Below, piece after piece: positions 35,290 through 44,318 of a stretch of 64,000 nucleotides of DNA. The notes under the pieces are model-generated. The model did not search any database. It was not told where the DNA came from and was given only the letters and a program-made list of their open reading frames with translations. Made by a program: the position numbers and the translations under genes. Position 1 is the first letter of the stretch. Every line of letters starts with the position of its first letter. Origin of the DNA: AP-15 sp963712825 (GTDB lineage: Bacteria > Pseudomonadota > Alphaproteobacteria > ATCC43930 > CGMCC-115725); the NCBI GenBank assembly GCA_963712825.1, contig CAVQJP010000024.1, forward strand, positions 124,001 to 188,000, in the 5' to 3' direction.

Positions 35290-35625
35290 TCAATCCGGCA
35301 AGTCAAAAAACCGGCACCAGCCGGTGGCGCTGATCGTGCCGGCGACGACGACGCAGGCGGCGGGCGGGCGGAACAGCGCGCAGGCCGAACAGCTGAAGCC
35401 ATTTTTTGGCCGGTCCTGGTAGAGCGCCTCGGCCTGCGACACCTTCTGCTGTGCGGCGGAGCGCGACGGCGCCCCACCCGCGGCCGCGCCCAACGCCATG
35501 CTCAGCAGCAACCGGCGCCGCGACAAGCCCGCCGCCGCGCCGCAGCACGCGCGCAAATTCCCGTGGATACGGGAAAGAGTCGGGAATTCTTCGTCGCGCG
35601 CCCGGCAAAAATCGCCGAAAACCAT
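35290..35625 (-). CDS. High-potential iron-sulfur protein (HiPIP), Tat-exported
   Basis: The C-terminal half has the HiPIP cluster pattern: CSAC, then Cys after ALFRPPAA, then Cys in TGWCRFF, four ligands for one 4Fe-4S cluster. Before it lies a twin-arginine-type signal, SRRRLLLSMALGAAAG, so the protein should act as a periplasmic electron carrier. The start is uncertain: ATG 35625 gives about 111 residues with a long pre-RR segment, while TTG codons nearer the signal are possible. No reaction-centre or oxidase genes are nearby. Confidence 0.82.
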   Translation of the reverse strand: MVFGDFCRARDEEFPTLSRIHGNLRACCGAAAGLSRRRLLLSMALGAAAGGAPSRSAAQQKVSQAEALYQDRPKNGFSCSACALFRPPAACVVVAGTISATGWCRFFDLPD

Positions 35626-36327
35626 GTGGATCCCATTACCTGCCTGTAAACGAGCGGCGAAAGAACCGGGCATTGTCTTACCTGAACCGAGAAGAATTTC
35701 CCCGGAACCGGGAAATGACGCGATGTGCCGTTGCGGGGGCAGAGCAGCCGCCAACTTCGATTTCATGGCCGCGCTCGATCCTTTCCCGCGCCAACCGCCG
35801 CCGCGCAAGTATAATAATTCAGGATTATGGCGAGAAAGCCAACGAATGAGTGTCTGACCCGATGGTAACAGCTTGCCGTCGCCCCGCGAAAGCGGGGGTC
35901 GAGGGCGAGCGCCTCAACCTTTGCCCTTGGGTTCCCGCTTTCGCGGGAATGACGGCCAACTGTCTGACCATACGGAATTCTTTTCGGTCAAACTCCGAGG
36001 GACCTGGTTTTATCGTGGCGCCCGACCGGTCAGAATTTTGGCGCCCTCTCGATGCTCCGGCCGCGGCGCGTTCCAGCCGCCAAAACCGCCCCTTCGATTG
36101 GCCGGCAACTGTGTGCGCCCGGCGGTGTGTGCCGCCTAATGCCTGGTGCCGCTCAGCCGCACGCGAACAGGCTCGGCGAGGCAATCTCGATGTGGTGCTC
36201 CGGTGCCAAACCTCATGTTCACACTACTGGTTGTCAATCTATAGTTAATCGATGGGATTTATATTGACACACACTCACAAATGCATGATTGATTGCATCC
36301 ATATTTTCAACAAATATCGTTGGTCCG
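35626..36327. other. Intergenic region with repeat and AT-rich upstream segment
   Basis: About 700 bases without a supported gene. It contains the inverted repeat at 35875-35955. The last 100 bases before the PEP-CTERM gene are notably AT-rich, with TTGACA at 36264-36269, but no well-placed -10 box was found. Confidence 0.5.
35875..35955. repeat. Intergenic inverted repeat, gtcattcccg/cgggaa family
   Basis: The ends are cgtcgccccgcgaaagcggg and ttcccgctttcgcgggaatg. It is inverted relative to the copies at 8027 and 30190. Confidence 0.7.
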
Positions 36328-37704
36328 ATGCTTGCGGTGAACCGGAAGAACCTTGGCGGCATTGGCGGGTCGATGATCTTGGGAGGCGGGGTGCTGATAG
36401 GAGCGGCTGCCGCCTCAACCCCGGCGCTGGCCGGCACCGTGACGGAAACCGCGGCGATCCCGGTCACCGAGACCGACTGGTTGACCACAGCCAAAATCGG
36501 CCAGTTCAATCCGGCGCTCGGCAGCTTGCAGCAGATCAGCTTCGGGCTGACCGGCACGCTGCACGGGACGATCGGCATCGAGAACCTCGAACCGGTGGCA
36601 AGCACGGTTTACGGAAACATCTCCTCGACGATCAGTCTCTCCGCTCCCGGCGCCGGGCAAATCCTGTCGGTGACGCCGTCGGTCGGCGCGAGCGCCAACC
36701 TTGCTGCCTTTGACGGCAGGATCGATTTCGCCGGGGCGTCCGGCCGCACGTTTTCCGGGTTGTCGAGCACGCAGAGCGCGCAGACGACCTACACCGCCGG
36801 CGCGCCCGGCCCGCGGCTCCCGACAGCACCCTATGTCGGCGCCGGCAAGGTGGCGCTGCCGGTGAGCGCCTCGGCGAGCGCCGGCATATCCGGGCCGCTC
36901 GACCTCGCCGCCCGCACAACTGCCGCGGCGGGCGCCGGCGTGACGGTGAAATACGGCGCCGGCTCCGCTTCCGCGAGTGGAGGCGGGGAAACGCTCGGGT
37001 CCGCCCTTACCACCACCGGTACGAATATAGGGGTGGGTGTCGTATCAGGTGCGCAGCACACGGCGGTCCAGACGCGGACCCTGGCGGACCAAGGCGGCGA
37101 TTGGGCGCGCAACGTCACGTTCAATCCGTTCAACCGCGCGCTCGGGACCTTGCTCAGCGCCGATTTGACCCTCTCGGGCGATCTGAAGTCGAGCTTGTCG
37201 GTACGGGATACCGGCCGGACCGCAGGCGCCTTCGATGCCGGGCAATCGGCCGCCTTTAGCCTCGTAGGACCGCAAAGCGCGGCGCTGGGGAGCGCAACCG
37301 CCGCCGCCGACCATTCGGGGTCGCTGGCGCCGTTCGCGGGAACCGACAGCTTCAGCAAGCCTTTTGGGACCACGATCGACGACGCGGTCCTCAGCGCCCT
37401 CAACTCGTTCTCCGACGAGGCGAAGGCTGACTTCGCCTTCTTCTCCGGCATGGACCCGGTCGCATTGGCAGTGGATGCGGTCGGAACCCTGTCCGCCGAG
37501 TTGCCGGGTAGCGCCGATTTGCTGTCGTCCGGCCTCGAAGGAGCGACGGTTACGCTGTCTTACACCTATCTGCCAAGCACCGCCCCGGCGGCGGACCCGC
37601 GTTTTCTGGAACCCTTGACCCCAGCGGTGCCGGAGCCGGGTTCGCTGGCGCTGTTGCTGTCGGCAATAGCCGGGTTCGGCCTCATCGGCCGTCGGCGGCG
37701 CTGA
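36328..37704 (+). CDS. Secreted PEP-CTERM protein, choice-of-anchor E type
   Basis: The 458-residue product has an N-terminal signal region (GGSMILGGGVLIGAAAAS), two related segments resembling the choice-of-anchor E domain (TDWLTTAKIGQFNPALGSL and GDWARNVTFNPFNRALGTLL) and a C-terminal sorting tag VPEPGSLALLLSAIAGFGLI followed by four Arg. Such proteins are exported and processed by exosortase, often linked to exopolysaccharide. No exosortase gene is in the window. No ribosome site is visible before the ATG; a TTG at 36289 in frame is the alternative start. Confidence 0.82.
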   Translation: MLAVNRKNLGGIGGSMILGGGVLIGAAAASTPALAGTVTETAAIPVTETDWLTTAKIGQFNPALGSLQQISFGLTGTLHGTIGIENLEPVASTVYGNISSTISLSAPGAGQILSVTPSVGASANLAAFDGRIDFAGASGRTFSGLSSTQSAQTTYTAGAPGPRLPTAPYVGAGKVALPVSASASAGISGPLDLAARTTAAAGAGVTVKYGAGSASASGGGETLGSALTTTGTNIGVGVVSGAQHTAVQTRTLADQGGDWARNVTFNPFNRALGTLLSADLTLSGDLKSSLSVRDTGRTAGAFDAGQSAAFSLVGPQSAALGSATAAADHSGSLAPFAGTDSFSKPFGTTIDDAVLSALNSFSDEAKADFAFFSGMDPVALAVDAVGTLSAELPGSADLLSSGLEGATVTLSYTYLPSTAPAADPRFLEPLTPAVPEPGSLALLLSAIAGFGLIGRRRR

Positions 37705-37914
37705 GCCGAGCGGAATATCCTTGCGCTTCGACCGACAATTCGCCGTCACGCGACTGAGCGGGGGTCGAGACCGTCAGGGCGATCGGGGTCGCTCCGAAAA
37801 CTGCGTCAGGTTTTGCGGCAAGTCGGGGCAGGGGCGCCGCAGCTTGAAAAGGCTGGCCCTCCGGGCAACTGGCGTTTAACGTCGGTTCGGGGAAATCGTT
37901 CCGGGGATCAGGGG

Positions 37915-38151
37915 ATGCGGGCACTCACCGTTGTTGTCCTGTTGACGCTCGGCGCCTGCGCCGCGGCGAGCGGCTCGACCGCGAGCGCGTCGTCGGAGAT
38001 GCGCGACTGGCAGACGCCGACCGGCAAAGCGCCGAGCAAGGCCGAGTTCGCGGCCCTTGTTGCCGCCTGCCAGGACAAGACAAAAACCGCCGGCGAGAAT
38101 GGCCCGATGGATGGCTGCCTCGCCGATCTCGGGCTGCGGCACACGCAATAG
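37915..38151 (+). CDS. Small lipoprotein
   Basis: The 78-residue product has a lipoprotein signal (MRALTVVVLLTLGACAAASG, lipobox LGAC) and a short domain with two further Cys in AACQDKTK and DGCLADLG that could form a disulfide. No family recognised. AGGGG abuts the ATG. An upstream in-frame start at 37813 would bury the signal peptide. Confidence 0.68.
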   Translation: MRALTVVVLLTLGACAAASGSTASASSEMRDWQTPTGKAPSKAEFAALVAACQDKTKTAGENGPMDGCLADLGLRHTQ

Positions 38152-38183
38152 CAGCCGGGTTGCTGCTCTGAGGGAGGTGACGG

Positions 38184-38594
38184 GTGGTGGTGCCGGTCGC
38201 GATGTTCAACCCGGATAGCCTGGCGGCGCCGCTCGGCCCCTATTCTCACATCGCCCGGGTCACGGCGTCGGAATTCGTATTTGTCGCCGGCCAGGTGGCG
38301 GTGGACAAAGCCGGCAATATCGTCGGCGCCGGCGATTTCGACGCGCAATGCACGCAGACTTTTGCCAATCTCACAGGGGCGTTGGCGTCGGTCGGCGCCG
38401 GCTGGGGCAATGTCGTCCAGTTGACGACCTATCTCGTCCATTCGCAGGACATTGCCAAGCTGATGGCCTGGCGCGCCCGCGAATTCCCACGCCTGTTCGC
38501 GAACGCCGCCTATCCGCCCAACACCCTGCTGGTCGTCGACCGGCTGGTGCAGGAGCCGCTGCTGATCGAAGTACAGGCGGTAGCGGCACTCTAA
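38184..38594 (+). CDS. RidA/YjgF/YER057c family protein
   Basis: The 136-residue product has the family pattern: LAAPLGPYSHIARVT, FVFVAGQVAVDKAGNIVG, VVQLTTYLV and the late PPNTLLVVDRL. RidA members deaminate reactive imines or act on related intermediates in the cytosol; the usual catalytic Arg of true RidA is not in its canonical position, so the subfamily is open. The GTG start follows GGAGGTGA closely. Confidence 0.85.
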   Translation: MVVPVAMFNPDSLAAPLGPYSHIARVTASEFVFVAGQVAVDKAGNIVGAGDFDAQCTQTFANLTGALASVGAGWGNVVQLTTYLVHSQDIAKLMAWRAREFPRLFANAAYPPNTLLVVDRLVQEPLLIEVQAVAAL

Positions 38595-39126
38595 GTGTGC
38601 TGACCGAGAAGTTCTGCCGATCAGATCTCTTGGATGTCTTCCCGGAAGGCCGGGACCCACGGTCGAGGCGAATGCCACCCGTGCCGGTTTGACAGGACTG
38701 GGCCGTCCATCCTTGCCGCCCATGCTCCTGATGGAGCGAGACGAACGCTTGGCACCCTGCGCCGCCATGTCGAGATTGCTTCGCTTCGCTCGCAATGACA
38801 CCGTAAGTCATTGTCATTGCGAGGAGCGGAGCGACGCGGCAATCCCGCCGCGACGACTGACGGCGGTGTCATCTGTCAGGTTCGCACCACTAGCGAAAGT
38901 GGGTCCCGGCCTGCGCCAGGCCTGCGCCGGGATGACCGAAAGAGAGAAGCTGTGTTTTCCGACGCAACGAGCCGGTGGGCTGATGTAGAGACCGCTCGCC
39001 TCATTGCGGGTCAGACACGTACCGTCTGACGAGCCTGTCTGCGCGCGCCGGTAGATTCCCGGTGAGCCGCGAATTGGCCTATGCTCGATTTGCTGGAGCG
39101 GGCGGGCGGCGGCGGAGGAGCGGCAA
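38595..39126. other. Intergenic region rich in dispersed repeats
   Basis: About 530 bases with no gene. It holds tcttcccggaaggccgggac (38636 on), an inverted pair attgcttcgcttcgctcgca (about 38776) and cattgcgaggagcggagcga (about 38815), and a gtgggtcccggcctgcgcc unit near 38900. These are typical intergenic repeat types of alphaproteobacteria. Confidence 0.6.
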
Positions 39127-40725
39127 ATGGCAGAGGCGCGGCTCAAACATTTCGGCTGGGGGCGCGAAGGCGAGGGCATGACCGCCGCCGAGGAAGGCGC
39201 GGCGCTCGACCGCTATCGCCGGTTGTTCGGTGTCGCCGATTTCGTGGAAACCGCACCCCCGGCGCTCGCCGACATCCGGCTGCGCCCGCCGCGGCTGGCG
39301 CCGCCCGCGAGCCTGGCGCCGTTGTGCTCGGCCGAGGCCTATGACCGGGTCGCCCACACCTACGGCAAGTCGTTTCGCGATTACGCGCGGGGCCTGGCCG
39401 GCGACTATGCAGCCGCCCCCGATGTCGTCGCCTATCCGCGGAACGAGGCCGATGTCGCGGCGGTCCTCGACTGGGTCGGCGGCGCAGCGGCGGCGGCGAT
39501 CCCGTTCGGCGCCGGCAGCAGCGTCGTCGGGGGCGTCGAGCCGCAGATTGACGGGACCCGATGCAAGGCGGCGGTGACGCTCGATCTGCGCCATCTCGAC
39601 CGGGTCGTCGAGATCGACCCCGTGTCGCGCGCGGCGCGCATCGAAGGCGGGGTGTTCGGACCGGCGCTCGAAGCGCAGTTGCGGCCGCACGGGCTGACCT
39701 TGCGGCATTTTCCGCAGAGCTTCGAATATTCAACTTTGGGCGGCTGGATCGCGACCCGCTCGGGCGGTCATTTCGCCACTCTTTACACGCATATCGACGA
39801 CCTCGTCGAAAGCATCCGCATGGTGACCCCGAGGGGGGTCATCGAGAGCCGGCGGCTGCCGGGCTCCGGCGCGGGGCCGAGCCCCGACCGGATGATGATC
39901 GGTTCGGAGGGCATCCTCGGGGTCATCACCGAGGCGTGGATGCGGCTCCAGCAGCGGCCGCGGTTTCGCGCCGGGGGTGCTGTGCGGTTTCCCGATTTCT
40001 TCAGTGCTGCGCGCGCGGTCCGGGCGGTCGCCCAGGCCGGGCTCTATCCGGCGAACTGCCGCATCCTCGACCCGCAGGAGGCGCACAACACCGGCGCCGG
40101 CGACGGCAGCGCCGCGGTGATGGTGCTGGCCTTCGAATTGGCCGACCACCCGCTCGACGCCTGGGCCGCGCGCGCGCTCGAATGCTGCGCCGACCACGGC
40201 GGCACGCCTGAGCGCCCCGGCGAGCGCGACGCCCACCGCGAGGGGGCGGCCGAGCAATGGCGCACCGCCTTTATCCGCATGCCCTATGCCCGCGAATGCA
40301 TGATCCGGCGGGCGGTGATTGCCGACACCTTTGAGACCGCGATCACTTGGGAGCGGTTCGAGGCGTTTCACGACCGGGTCAAGGGCGCGACCGAAGCGGC
40401 GATCCGCGAGGCCACCGGCCGTCCGGGCCAGGTCACCTGCCGCTTCACCCATGCCTATCCCGACGGCCCGGCGCCGTATTTTTCGTTTCATGCGCTGGGG
40501 CGCCACGACGCGCTCGAGGAGCAGTGGCGCGCAATCAAGAGCGCCGCCGGCGATGCGCTGATCGCGGCCGGCGGGACGATCACCCACCATCACGCGGTCG
40601 GCCGCGACCACCGGCCGTGGTACGACCGCCAGCGTCCGGATTTGTTCGCGGCGGCGCTGCGCGCGGCAAAACAGACCCTCGACCCGCAGGGTACGCTCAA
40701 TCCGGGCGTGTTGATCAACCCGTAA
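39127..40725 (+). CDS. FAD-binding oxidase, alkyldihydroxyacetonephosphate synthase-like
   Basis: The 532-residue protein has an FAD-binding PCMH domain (VVAYPRNEADVAAVLDWV, IPFGAGSSVVGG, SEYSTLGGW-type region FEYSTLGGWIATRSGG) and a C-terminal cap ending with ITHHHAVGRDHRPWYDRQ, the His-rich active-site segment characteristic of AGPS-like enzymes. Bacterial relatives are often annotated FAD-linked oxidases with unknown substrates; ether-lipid synthesis is possible but not shown. The start MAEARLKHFGWG is typical of the family. Confidence 0.9.
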   Translation: MAEARLKHFGWGREGEGMTAAEEGAALDRYRRLFGVADFVETAPPALADIRLRPPRLAPPASLAPLCSAEAYDRVAHTYGKSFRDYARGLAGDYAAAPDVVAYPRNEADVAAVLDWVGGAAAAAIPFGAGSSVVGGVEPQIDGTRCKAAVTLDLRHLDRVVEIDPVSRAARIEGGVFGPALEAQLRPHGLTLRHFPQSFEYSTLGGWIATRSGGHFATLYTHIDDLVESIRMVTPRGVIESRRLPGSGAGPSPDRMMIGSEGILGVITEAWMRLQQRPRFRAGGAVRFPDFFSAARAVRAVAQAGLYPANCRILDPQEAHNTGAGDGSAAVMVLAFELADHPLDAWAARALECCADHGGTPERPGERDAHREGAAEQWRTAFIRMPYARECMIRRAVIADTFETAITWERFEAFHDRVKGATEAAIREATGRPGQVTCRFTHAYPDGPAPYFSFHALGRHDALEEQWRAIKSAAGDALIAAGGTITHHHAVGRDHRPWYDRQRPDLFAAALRAAKQTLDPQGTLNPGVLINP

Positions 40726-41052
40726 ACCGGGTGCCGTATCACCGCGCGTTGAGCCGCTTTGACGAGGCAGGGAAACAGCGGATTGCGCTAACGGGTTCCA
40801 GGCAAAGCGTATCGGACCGCGAAAGCGGCGCCTTCTGTTGCTAAAATATCTCAGTCCTATTGGCATGAATTCCGAGGCTTACTTCCGGCCTGTTGCAGAA
40901 ATGCCGCGTTCTTGCCTGTTCTGCAAGGAATCTCCCGCAAACCGTCGGGTTGCGCTAAAAAGCGTTTGCCTTGGAGCGGCCGGATGGTGAAGATGCGCGA
41001 ACGGTGGCGCGAGGACCATCGTCACACGCGTATTTGCGGCCGGAGGTAAGGG
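40726..41052. other. Intergenic, no gene recognised
   Basis: About 327 bases upstream of the OmpA-family gene. It probably carries that gene's promoter, but no clear -35/-10 pair could be chosen. No repeats of the families described here. Confidence 0.5.
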
Positions 41053-42186
41053 ATGAGAAATCGCGGTCTGCTGGGCGCCGGCATAGCGCTTGCTATGGCG
41101 CTGGGCGGCGTACAGGCGCATGCCCAATTTTTTGGGCCGTATCCACCGGGGGCCTTTTACCTTGGACCCGAAGGCGGGTGGACCAAGCTACAGAGCCAAA
41201 CCAACACGTTAACTATCAGGAATGGCAGGGGCACCGAGAGTGTCAGCCACAGCGTGACCGGCAATTTCGACAGCGGCTTTAACGCTGGTGTCCGCGCCGG
41301 TTATATGTGGGGACCGTGGCGCTTCGAGGAAGAGTACAGCTACCGGTTCAATTCGCTGTCGAGTTTGAGTCCTCTTGGCGGCTACGTCCAGGGTAATACT
41401 CATTCCAACGCGATTATGACCAACGCGCTGTTTGACTTCACGTTGGGATGGCCGATCACGCCCCACATCGGCGGCGGTGTCGGAGCGGTGAACGTCGACA
41501 CCGGTGCGTCGACAACCTCGACCATAGCCGTGCCGACCGGCCCCACGACCGGGGTGTTGGTCAGCCCCCGGATCAGTGCCAACCGGTGGGAGTTTGGCTA
41601 TCAGGGGATCGCCGGCATCCGGTACCTGATCAACCCGGCGCTGGCGCTTGACATCGACTACCGTTATTTCGCGACGCCGAGCTTTACGACCACGCAATAC
41701 CGGCTCGCGCCGGTGCATGGGGCGTGCTGCTATTCGGCGTCGTTCAGCTCGCGCGTTCAATCGCAGAACGTCGTCGCCAGCATAACCATGCTGTTCGGCG
41801 CGCCGCCGCCGGCAGCGCCGCCGCCGGCACCGGCAGCCCCGCCGCCGCCGCCGACGCACCAGGTTTATCTCGTCTTCTTCGACTGGGATAAATACAACAT
41901 CACGCCCGAGGGCATGCAGATCCTCGAAGCTGCGGCAGCGCATTGGAAGGCGGGCGGCGCGGTGCAGATCCAGGTCACCGGCTACACCGACCTGACCGGT
42001 TCGGCGGGCTACAACCAGCGTCTGTCCGAACGTCGCGCCGGTGCGGTGGCGGCGGTGCTCGAACGGCTCGGCATCCCGCGCAGCGACATGGCAGTGGCCG
42101 GCCGCGGTATGAACGACCCGCGCGTGCCGACGCCGCTCGGTGTCCGCGAGCCGCAAAACCGGCGTGTCGAGATCGTGTTCCCCTAA
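41053..42186 (+). CDS. OmpA-family outer membrane protein
   Basis: The 377-residue product has a signal peptide ending around AHAQF, an eight-strand beta-barrel N-domain (GWTKLQSQTN to VVASITMLFG), a Pro/Ala linker of about 25 residues and a C-terminal OmpA peptidoglycan-binding domain (VYLVFFDWDKYNITPEG ... GYTDLTGSAGYNQRLSERRA ... EPQNRRVEIVF). It links outer membrane and cell wall. GGAGGTAAGGG precedes the ATG, and a strong terminator follows. Confidence 0.95.
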   Translation: MRNRGLLGAGIALAMALGGVQAHAQFFGPYPPGAFYLGPEGGWTKLQSQTNTLTIRNGRGTESVSHSVTGNFDSGFNAGVRAGYMWGPWRFEEEYSYRFNSLSSLSPLGGYVQGNTHSNAIMTNALFDFTLGWPITPHIGGGVGAVNVDTGASTTSTIAVPTGPTTGVLVSPRISANRWEFGYQGIAGIRYLINPALALDIDYRYFATPSFTTTQYRLAPVHGACCYSASFSSRVQSQNVVASITMLFGAPPPAAPPPAPAAPPPPPTHQVYLVFFDWDKYNITPEGMQILEAAAAHWKAGGAVQIQVTGYTDLTGSAGYNQRLSERRAGAVAAVLERLGIPRSDMAVAGRGMNDPRVPTPLGVREPQNRRVEIVFP

Positions 42187-42236
42187 GAAGGCGCACGCCA
42201 TCGCTCAGGAACCCTTCCTCGGAAGGGTTCCGCCAG

Positions 42237-42269
42237 ACGCCGCGGAGCAATCCGCGGCGTTTTTCTTTT
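42237..42269 (+). terminator. Rho-independent terminator after the OmpA-family gene
   Basis: A perfect 10-base stem acgccgcgga / tccgcggcgt with GCAA loop is followed by tttttctttt. A second perfect hairpin (ggaacccttcc/ggaagggttcc, 42208-42231) sits just upstream. Confidence 0.92.
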
Positions 42270-42424
42270 GCGTCGGTCACGCCTCGGGACGATGTTTGTA
42301 GGCGGTCGCGCCCAATTTGTGGTACTGTCGTCAAGTCACTCATTAACGCGGCGGTCGTGGCGCCGGCAGTGCAGCCGGGCAGGTCACGAGCGCTTGCGGG
42401 ATAAATCGTCAACGGAGCTCCACC

Positions 42425-42757
42425 ATGAAGGTTTTGATGTGCGCGATTGCGCTCGGCGCGTTTGCTGCCGCCACCGCTCTGACCCCGGGGGCCCGCGCCC
42501 AGGCGCCGGCCGGCGCCTCGTCCTCGGCACCTGCCGCCACGTCGGCCCCGGCAGCGAATGCGCCGGCGGTGGCGCCGACGACGCCGAGCACCACCGCCGC
42601 GTCGCCGGCGCGGTCGTCGAGCCATAGAACCACCCACAAAACGACAAGGCGAAAGAGCAAGCCGAGATCGCCGAAATCGTCGACGACCAAGAAGACGAGC
42701 AAGCCGGCGACGCAGGGTTTCCTCTCACATCCGGCGCAGCGCGCCGCCCAGGGTTAA
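42425..42757 (+). CDS. Small secreted Ala/Lys-rich protein
   Basis: The 110-residue product has a signal peptide (MKVLMCAIALGAFAAATAL, cleavage near ARAQA), then an Ala/Pro/Ser-rich tract, then a Lys/Ser/Thr-rich basic tail resembling histone-like low-complexity tails. No domain recognised. GGAGCTCCACC precedes the ATG. Confidence 0.65.
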   Translation: MKVLMCAIALGAFAAATALTPGARAQAPAGASSSAPAATSAPAANAPAVAPTTPSTTAASPARSSSHRTTHKTTRRKSKPRSPKSSTTKKTSKPATQGFLSHPAQRAAQG

Positions 42758-43552
42758 GGTCACGCGCTCAGCTGTAAAGCGCCGGCTGGCTTAAGAGGGA
42801 GGCGGCGCAAGGTCGCCGCGTGCAACGGGCTGCTTTGAGTGGGCGTTCCGGCAGGCGCCTGCGGATGTCCGGGCCGTGTCGGCCGATCGGTCCTCCACTC
42901 CCACTTGCGGCTGAACGCGTCCGGCGACCGTTGCGTCGGCGCCCAGCCGGTCGGGCAGATCGTACCACCGGCCCGGACATCCCCAGATTCCCATGTCCCA
43001 AGACGCGGACGTCCAGCACTCCGTCATTCCATCGGGGTTCGCGGACGTGTCCCACGCGCAACGCGGCCTTGGAAGGTCGGCGTCCCGTGGTCCCGGCGGG
43101 CTGCGCTGGGCGGGACCCGCGGCAAGCCGGTTGGAACCGCTCAGATATCCGCAGCCTCGCTGGTATGACGCGGCCCGCGCAACCGAACGGGAGCCGGGAG
43201 CAGCCGGAGCTGGGCAGGACGAGGACTATCTTGACCCAATAAACACACGCCGCTGTCCGCGCCCGCCGAGGCAGACCAGCGGTACTGCGGAATTCCCGGA
43301 ACGGCGGTAGCGTCACCGTCTGGTCTTCTCGCTTTTGCCGTTATTCACTGCCATATTGGGCTACTCAGACGCTTGAAACAGGACAAACCCGGCCATATTA
43401 TTGGTAGGGATCGCGAACAGGCGACGCGATCAAGTCGGGTGAAAGAGGAACAGGGCGACGTACCGTCTCGGTTTTTGCATTTGGGCACTCGCCGAGACAG
43501 GGCGAGCGTGCGCTGTGTTGACATCCAGGAGCTGCTACAGAGGATCAGAGCC
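42758..43552. other. Intergenic region with inverted repeat, no gene recognised
   Basis: About 800 bases of GC-rich sequence. It contains the inverted repeat at 42863-42982 and gtcattccatcggggttcgc-type repeat fragments around 43020. Open frames here lack ribosome sites and familiar content. Confidence 0.5.
42863..42982. repeat. Inverted repeat pair, 13-base arms
   Basis: ggatgtccgggcc at 42863-42875 is the perfect reverse complement of ggcccggacatcc at 42970-42982. The 94-base spacer has no coding signal. Could be an intergenic repeat unit or a remnant of a small mobile element. Confidence 0.45.
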
Positions 43553-44080
43553 ATGAAGCATCTGTTGAACGGCGTGGCCATTGCTGCCGTGCTCGCCGTC
43601 GCGGCGCCGGTATGGGCGCAAAACCCGAGCGGCGGGAACTCGGTTGGGACACCCGGTCCAAACCCGGGCGGACCCGGCCTGACACCATACAGCACCGGCA
43701 GCGCGCCGCCGCCCCCGGCCGCGATGCCGGCGCCGATGCCCGGCGCCGCAGAGGCGCCTCCGCCTGCGGAAGCGAACTCCGCGACGCCGCCCGGACATCA
43801 CCACCGCATGTATCACCACGCCAAGGTGATGCGCAATTTCCACCGCGAGATGGCGCGCAAGGCCGGGCTGGGCGGCGACACGACGGCGCAGCTCAACCGC
43901 GAGGAATTGGCGCGCATCCAGTCGGGTGGGGCCGGGGCCGCGCCGCCTCCGCCCCCGATGGGGGGCGAGCCGCCGCCGCCTCCGCCGGCGTCCTCGGGAG
44001 GAAACAGCATGGGCATGCCGGGTCCGAATACGGGCGGACCGGGCCTGACGCCGTACACCAGCGGCGCGCCGCAGCGCTAG
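43553..44080 (+). CDS. Secreted Pro/Gly/His-rich protein, tandem copy A
   Basis: The 175-residue product has a signal peptide (MKHLLNGVAIAAVLAVAAPV, then WAQ) followed by NPSGGNSVGTPGPNPGGPGL, a Pro-rich tract, a His-rich stretch HHHRMYHHAKVMRNFH and GDTTAQLNREELARIQSG. Near the end it repeats the first block as GGNSMGMPGPNTGGPGLTPY. The GDTTAQLNREEL segment could be an EF-hand-free helical motif; no family recognised. His-rich content suggests metal contact, unproven. Paralogue of the next gene. Confidence 0.7.
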   Translation: MKHLLNGVAIAAVLAVAAPVWAQNPSGGNSVGTPGPNPGGPGLTPYSTGSAPPPPAAMPAPMPGAAEAPPPAEANSATPPGHHHRMYHHAKVMRNFHREMARKAGLGGDTTAQLNREELARIQSGGAGAAPPPPPMGGEPPPPPPASSGGNSMGMPGPNTGGPGLTPYTSGAPQR

Positions 44081-44227
44081 CCCTTGCGGCATCGGGCGCC
44101 GCGGTCAGGCCGATCGCGACGCCCTGGTGCTCCGGATGACACTAGAACGTCGGCCACGGCGGACGCTGCCGAGCCGGGTGCGGCCGGCGGTCTGAGCGGC
44201 GAAGGTGACGGTTGGCCGGCAGCGGCT

Positions 44228-44262
44228 GCGGCTTTTTGCCAGGACCGCGGCTTTTTGCCAGG
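44228..44262. repeat. Short direct repeat
   Basis: gcggctttttgccagg occurs twice, at 44228-44243 and 44247-44262, a 19-base period in the leader of the second His-rich gene. Confidence 0.7.
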
Positions 44263-44318
44263 GGCGAACCAGGCTATTTTGGTCGAGACAACGTGAAATG
44301 CGAGAGAGGACGATCGGC

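Noticed and set aside
36264..36292. TTGACA as a sigma-70 promoter for the PEP-CTERM gene
   Set aside because: No acceptable -10 hexamer occurs 16-18 bases downstream.
43373..43552. Sixty-codon N-terminal extension of the first His-rich protein
   Set aside because: It would precede an obvious signal peptide beginning MKHLLNG, whose paralogue starts at the same point.
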